Source: DATMNI01 sp035570275 (lineage in GTDB: Bacteria > Acidobacteriota > Terriglobia > Bryobacterales > Bryobacteraceae). Taken from it: a stretch of DNA of 64,000 nt. The notes under the pieces were generated by a model. It ran no database searches. It had not been told where the DNA came from and was given only the letters and a program-made list of their open reading frames with translations. The stretch is taken from positions 8,842 through 72,841 of the forward strand of contig DATMNI010000377.1 in assembly GCA_035570275.1 (NCBI GenBank), in the 5' to 3' direction. Positions 60,563 through 64,000 of this stretch are shown one piece after another. Every line of letters begins with the position of its first letter. Position 1 is the stretch's first letter. The translations under genes and the position numbers were made by a program.

Positions 60563-62053
60563 TCACTCTCCAGGAGAACTGCCATTGGTCACGGTACGGG
60601 TGACACCGGCCCGTGAAGGCACCGGTACCGCGTCACGTTCAGCCTGAAGCTGACTTTTGAGCCTGTCGCAGAATGGCTCCCAGTAGTCACAGACAGCCGT
60701 TGTCCGAGCCGGAGCGGCTCCCGTGTAACTGGCCGGGTTGTCGAGAATGGCCTTGTGTTCCGGCGAGAGCCGCTCAAAATACGCCGTCAACTCCGGCTGT
60801 CTCCTGGCTAACTCCAAAAGCGTGATACCGCTCCTTCGCGATTCCCTTGAAAGTTGCATTACGGTGTCGTACGCATCGGGATAACCCAGAAGCGCCAGAA
60901 TGATGTACAGCGGTTCCGCGACAACATGGTGCTTGCTGCTCTCAAGGTTCTGCAGCATTCGACGTCGATTGGGTTGGACCTTAGCCAACGCGTCGTGCAT
61001 TCTTAAAGTGGCATAGCAAAAGCCAGTGAAGAGCTCTGGCAGGAACCTGGCGGATGCCGAGTTGGTCAAGTCCCGTTGATGTTCCGAGATCTGGTCCATG
61101 AACACGGTGTTCATGCGAGGCATGAACTCCTTCCAGAGACTCTTAACATTCTCGAAGTTCTTTGGATTCATCTTGTGCGGCATGGTAGACGATCCCACTT
61201 CCTCATCCCCATACTTATCAACTACTTCGGCGATCTCATTTCGGATCAGATTCCTCATATCATCAGCCAGGTTGGCGAGGACTGAGAAACACGAGACTAC
61301 CGCGTACACCAGATCAGTCACCGGCTCCGGCTCGACAATCTGAGACGATACGGACGGCTCGACAGGCTTTAGGCCAAGAGTCTCCATCAGCTCCAATTCG
61401 AGGGCAGCAGGGTTGCCGGGACAAAACAAAGACAACGCGTTAAATGCTCCCACTGCACCCGAAAACTTGCCCCGGAGATTTCGATGTAGCCTGTCTATGG
61501 CTTCGATGCGTGAACCGATGCGACTGACATACAACGACAAACTGTATCCGAATGTAGTGGGCACCGCGTGCTGGCCATGCGTACGGCCGATCTGGGGCTG
61601 GCCGCCGTACTCCCGCGCCAGCGAGATCAACTGACATTCTAATTCGAGTAAGTCCGGAAGGAGCACATCTCTGACGAATTCTTTGTAGCGTAATGCTGCA
61701 CCACTATCCATGATATCCGCTGAAGTCGCAAAGAGGTGCACAAAGGGTCGGGACTCCGCGGGAATGCGCCGTCGAATGCAATTAACGATCGCTCTGATGT
61801 TATGGTGTACGCGACGCTCCTCCTGATAGACTTCGTCCGCCTTAATGTCATGGCTCGCCTCTTCAACCTGATCGGCGACGCGATCGGAACAGATCCCCCA
61901 CTTAGCGAGCATCCGCACCAACGCAACTTCGACCCGCAACAAATAAGCGATATTGGCGCTTTCGGAGAGGTAAGGTTGCACGCGGGAGCGGAACTCCGGC
62001 GTGTCGCCATAGTAGCGGTAGTCAATTGGAGAGATAGTGTCGAAAAGATCCAT
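60563..62053 (-). CDS. Adenylosuccinate-lyase-family enzyme, probably horizontally acquired
   Basis: 496 aa. Starts MDLFDTISPIDYRYYGDTPE. Superfamily motifs: IGRTHGQHAVPTTFG (catalytic His), the mobile-loop signature GSSTMPHKMNPKN, FMDQISEHQRDLTNSASA, and a C-terminal helical part ending about 470. ADSL cleaves adenylosuccinate and SAICAR in purine synthesis; the motifs do not exclude another lyase of the superfamily. The gene is visibly more A/T-rich than its neighbours, sits 22 bases downstream of a MerR-like gene and next to an IS21 remnant, all signs of transfer. About 25 residues at the C-terminus are unlike the family. Confidence 0.85.
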   Translation of the reverse strand: MDLFDTISPIDYRYYGDTPEFRSRVQPYLSESANIAYLLRVEVALVRMLAKWGICSDRVADQVEEASHDIKADEVYQEERRVHHNIRAIVNCIRRRIPAESRPFVHLFATSADIMDSGAALRYKEFVRDVLLPDLLELECQLISLAREYGGQPQIGRTHGQHAVPTTFGYSLSLYVSRIGSRIEAIDRLHRNLRGKFSGAVGAFNALSLFCPGNPAALELELMETLGLKPVEPSVSSQIVEPEPVTDLVYAVVSCFSVLANLADDMRNLIRNEIAEVVDKYGDEEVGSSTMPHKMNPKNFENVKSLWKEFMPRMNTVFMDQISEHQRDLTNSASARFLPELFTGFCYATLRMHDALAKVQPNRRRMLQNLESSKHHVVAEPLYIILALLGYPDAYDTVMQLSRESRRSGITLLELARRQPELTAYFERLSPEHKAILDNPASYTGAAPARTTAVCDYWEPFCDRLKSQLQAERDAVPVPSRAGVTRTVTNGSSPGE

Positions 62054-62075
62054 TTCAATAATTCCAACGTTTTTG

Positions 62076-62321
62076 TTAGAGGTCTCGACTTACTTCTTGT
62101 TTTTCTCGTTTGTGTTTAACGAAGAAACCGTTATCTTTCACGAGTTTCTCGATTTCGTCGATCTCTTGTATTGTGTATAGCCGCCAAGCGAACGGACTCC
62201 TTCTGGCTTCCGGAATTTTCTTTTCTCGTTCCCACTTCTTGAGCGTCTTTTCTGATACCTTGAGCCGCGTAGCGAGGTCATGGATGGTGAACTGTTCCAC
62301 GCCAGCGTCGTTTGCGACCAT
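62076..62321 (-). CDS. MerR-like DNA-binding regulator
   Basis: 81 aa, only a winged-helix domain: FTIHDLATRLKVSEKTLKKW, EREKKIPEARRS, WRLYTIQEIDEIEKLVKDNG. It lacks the long coiled-coil dimerisation helix and effector domain of classical MerR proteins. 22 bases before the ADSL-like gene, so probably its regulator, first gene of the operon. Same A/T-rich composition as its neighbour. Confidence 0.82.
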   Translation of the reverse strand: MVANDAGVEQFTIHDLATRLKVSEKTLKKWEREKKIPEARRSPFAWRLYTIQEIDEIEKLVKDNGFFVKHKREKQEVSRDL

Positions 62322-62671
62322 AGAATTTTCACCGGTTCAAGGGCAAGAGCCTTTCGACCCTTCCCCGCCTTCCCAACTATCCTAGCTTGACCATCCATCA
62401 TAGCTATCCTGGGCACTACCGTCAACTCGAAACCCCTTCAGATGAAGGCGTCATTGTAACGCGATTTGTGTCGTTACGTTTCCGGATTTCTTGAATTCAC
62501 TGCCAAGCCGATCGTGAACGGCTGTCTCTCGCCGGATTGATCCGCCACGATTGGAAGAACATTCTACCCCATTTCTGTTCGGAAAGTTTTTGGGCAAGAA
62601 GCGCTTTGATGAGTTTGCTCACTACATTTGGCCCACCTCCGATAGCCATCTGAAGCCTAGTTTGGCAGGCT
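62322..62671. other. 350-base intergenic region between MerR-like gene and IS21 remnant
   Basis: Holds the dyad and -10 listed separately. 62500-62670 has no supported gene on either strand and may include the left end of the decayed IS21 element, though I cannot identify its terminal repeat. Confidence 0.45.
62453..62477 (-). promoter_or_regulatory. Candidate promoter and operator for the MerR-like/ADSL-like operon
   Basis: GTAACG-N10-CGTTAC (62456-62477) is a perfect inverted repeat of six-base arms. On the minus strand it overlaps TACAAT (62453-62458), a good -10. No clear -35 is seen, as is usual for promoters activated from a spacer-bound dimer such as MerR. It lies 132 bases before the start of the MerR-like gene. 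Confidence 0.45.
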
Positions 62672-63275
62672 TTGGGGATGGAAAGGAGAGCCAAGACGGA
62701 GATGTTTGAGCAACTTCGGCGTGAGTCCGCCGAAGGGAAAACAATTACTGGGCTATCGCGGAAGCATGGGACTCACCGGAGGATCGTGCGCCAGGCGCTG
62801 TCGAAAGCGATTCCACCAGAGCGCAAGAAGGCCGTGCGCAAACAGCTGCCGATCGAGGCGGTGAAGCGATTCATCGACCAGATCCTGGAGGCCGACCGGC
62901 AGGCGCCGCGGGGAACAGCGGCACACCGCGGAACGGATCTTATCAGCGGATCAAAAAGGAACTGCCAGAGCATAGCGTGAGTTCGCACAGCCTGCGGTGC
63001 GTGGCGCGAAAGAAACATGAACTGGGATCGAAGGGCCGCGAAGTTTCGTGCCACAGAGCTATCACTTGGGCGTGGAAGCGCAAGTGGATTGGTTCGAGGC
63101 GCTGGCGATCCCGGGTGGGGTCAAACAGAAAGTGCAGATGTTTGCGATGCGCCTCCCGTTGGTCCGCATCGACGCTCTACGACGGATCAAAGTTCCCGTC
63201 AGCCTTGCCCCGCAACCCGGTCGTCAGGCAGCTGTTCACGTCTGGCGGCGAAAACCGATAAACTACGGGTGAGCC
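62672..63275 (+). pseudogene. IS21-family transposase istA, frameshifted and truncated
   Basis: The N-terminus reads ESAEGKTITGLSRKHGTHRR, RIVRQALSKAIPPERK in one frame (62700-62830). A frame change near 62920 is needed to continue with YQRIKKELPEHSVSSHSLR, and another near 63040 for YHLGVEAQVDWFEALAIPGG, which holds the first catalytic Asp of the DDE domain. The rest of the catalytic domain is missing after about 63180, and istB is absent. Non-functional. Confidence 0.8.
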
Positions 63276-64000
63276 GACAAAGCTACCCTAAGGAGGTGGG
63301 CCAAATCAGATGAGCGAACTTGGCCAGGCCGGGTGAGCAGAATCATTTTTTTGAGACGTCAGAGCACACTTGGGGTGAATCCCATTCACGGCCTAAGTGA
63401 TTGCGCTCATGCCAAAACGTAGTTCTTTTGCCGCCCGGCAATTAGCCTCGTAGAGTCTACGCGTAGCGTCGATCCGACCCGATAGCTGTGACAGCCCAGA
63501 GTCGGGCAGACGGGCTGGACGGTCGCCGCTAACGTGATCGCACCTGCGGTCGTCGCCAGTAGCAAGACTGCGCTTTGCTTCCAAACTGCCAAGACTATTG
63601 GGAAACGGACACGGGAGCGAACGCCCCCACAAAAAGAAAATGGTTCCAAGTGACCCGATTTCCAGCCTTGCTCACCACCGGCATGCACGGTACTGAGCAC
63701 TGCAATCGGAAGCGCCGGACGTTCGCCTCTCTGCTCCCCTCAAGCTCGGTTTCCCTCGCCTCAGGATCAATGCTTCCTGGCTCGTCGCAGCCTCTTCTCC
63801 CGACCGGGACCGGCAACTCGTAACGGCCTTTCCCTCGCCCACAACGGCTCCCGCTTTCACGAGCCCCATTCCAGGGTCGATGGTCCTGACCTGCTACTTC
63901 GTTGCCTCGCTGCAAACTGGCACTGCCCGGTCCGCCGTTCTGCTCCACCACCGATTCCGGTTCGCCCCGGCGTCGGCCGCTTCATCGCTTCTGGCCCGTT
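63276..64000. other. 725-base stretch without a supported gene at the window end
   Basis: 63290-63298 is a strong Shine-Dalgarno (AAGGAGGTG), followed by ATG at 63310 and only eight codons before TGA, perhaps what is left of the second IS21 gene. On the minus strand, 63590-63407 could encode a peptide of about 60 residues with a signal-like start (WKQSAVLLLATTAGAITLAA), but without a good start codon. 63600-64000 has no coding character; its minus strand is rich in G and A and might be structured RNA. Confidence 0.4.

Noticed and set aside
63407..63589. Possible 60-residue exported peptide on the minus strand
   Set aside because: It has a signal-like hydrophobic stretch, but only a TTG start without a Shine-Dalgarno, and no resemblance to anything I know.
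63595..64000. Possible 5' part of a group II intron or other structured RNA on the minus strand
   Set aside because: The G/A-rich composition and protein-like but motif-free frames resembled intron leaders, but I could not find the 5' GUGYG start, domain V or a reverse transcriptase, and the window ends here. A covariance-model search extending past 64000 would decide.

Overview
The window looks like a chromosomal segment of a GC-rich acidobacterium of the Solibacter/Bryobacter type. The evidence is family composition: an Oar-like TonB-dependent receptor, two large duplicated-orphan-type FtsX/MacB permeases, a Solibacter-type C-terminal domain (TIGR03437-like), Tat-exported Gfo/Idh, DUF1552 and M19 proteins, a BrnT/BrnA pair and many secreted carbohydrate enzymes. 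No rRNA, tRNA or CRISPR array was seen.

Layout. 1-4123 (minus) is a stressosome module, rsbR-rsbS-rsbT, then an ATPase/SpoIIE-phosphatase fusion and an ATPase/histidine-kinase fusion cut by the window start. 4332-8405 holds a Tat-type oxidoreductase and a GH127 arabinofuranosidase behind a LacI-type operator. 8490-12118 (minus) holds a GT39-like membrane glycosyltransferase, GDP-mannose dehydratase and a Dol-P-Man-type GT2. 12257-14851 holds an M19 dipeptidase, a gene graveyard and a sugar-phosphate mutarotase. 15454-18542 is an electron-transfer operon: Rieske protein, b6-like cytochrome b, nine-haem cytochrome c, monohaem cytochrome c. 18681-28320 (minus) holds a HEAT/lipoyl-like fusion and an envelope operon Omp85 / SurA-like / TamB. 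28498-31004 holds two metallophosphoesterases and an HXXEE protein. 31327-36015 holds the Oar-like receptor and a seven-haem cytochrome. 36188-40034 is an accessory stretch with an esterase, a patatin, pseudogene fragments, a repeat protein and brnTA. 40192-43081 is a four-gene minus-strand operon ending in a methyltransferase with a duplicated C-terminal domain. 43163-60502 is a secreted-enzyme and transport region (two ADOP permeases, GH51, ThuA/DUF1080, DUF1552, NHL propeller, HupE/UreJ, class V aminotransferase). 60563-63275 is visibly more A/T-rich: a MerR-like regulator, an adenylosuccinate-lyase-family enzyme and a decayed IS21 istA. The last 700 bases hold no gene I can support.

The most striking unexplained structure is a set of at least four families of short palindromic elements with terminal inverted repeats, lying right at gene ends. 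One gene (HupE/UreJ-like, about 55.0-56.4 kb) is bracketed by two of them and takes coding sequence from both. Other points worth checking are shared LacI-type operators in front of the two arabinofuranosidase genes, the hybrid b6/multihaem oxidoreductase operon, the TamA-like/SurA-like/TamB operon, and Gly/Pro-rich inserts in three unrelated exported proteins.

Start codons were chosen by hand from Shine-Dalgarno sequences, overlaps and domain limits, so several are uncertain. All family assignments come from reading motifs; no database search was run.
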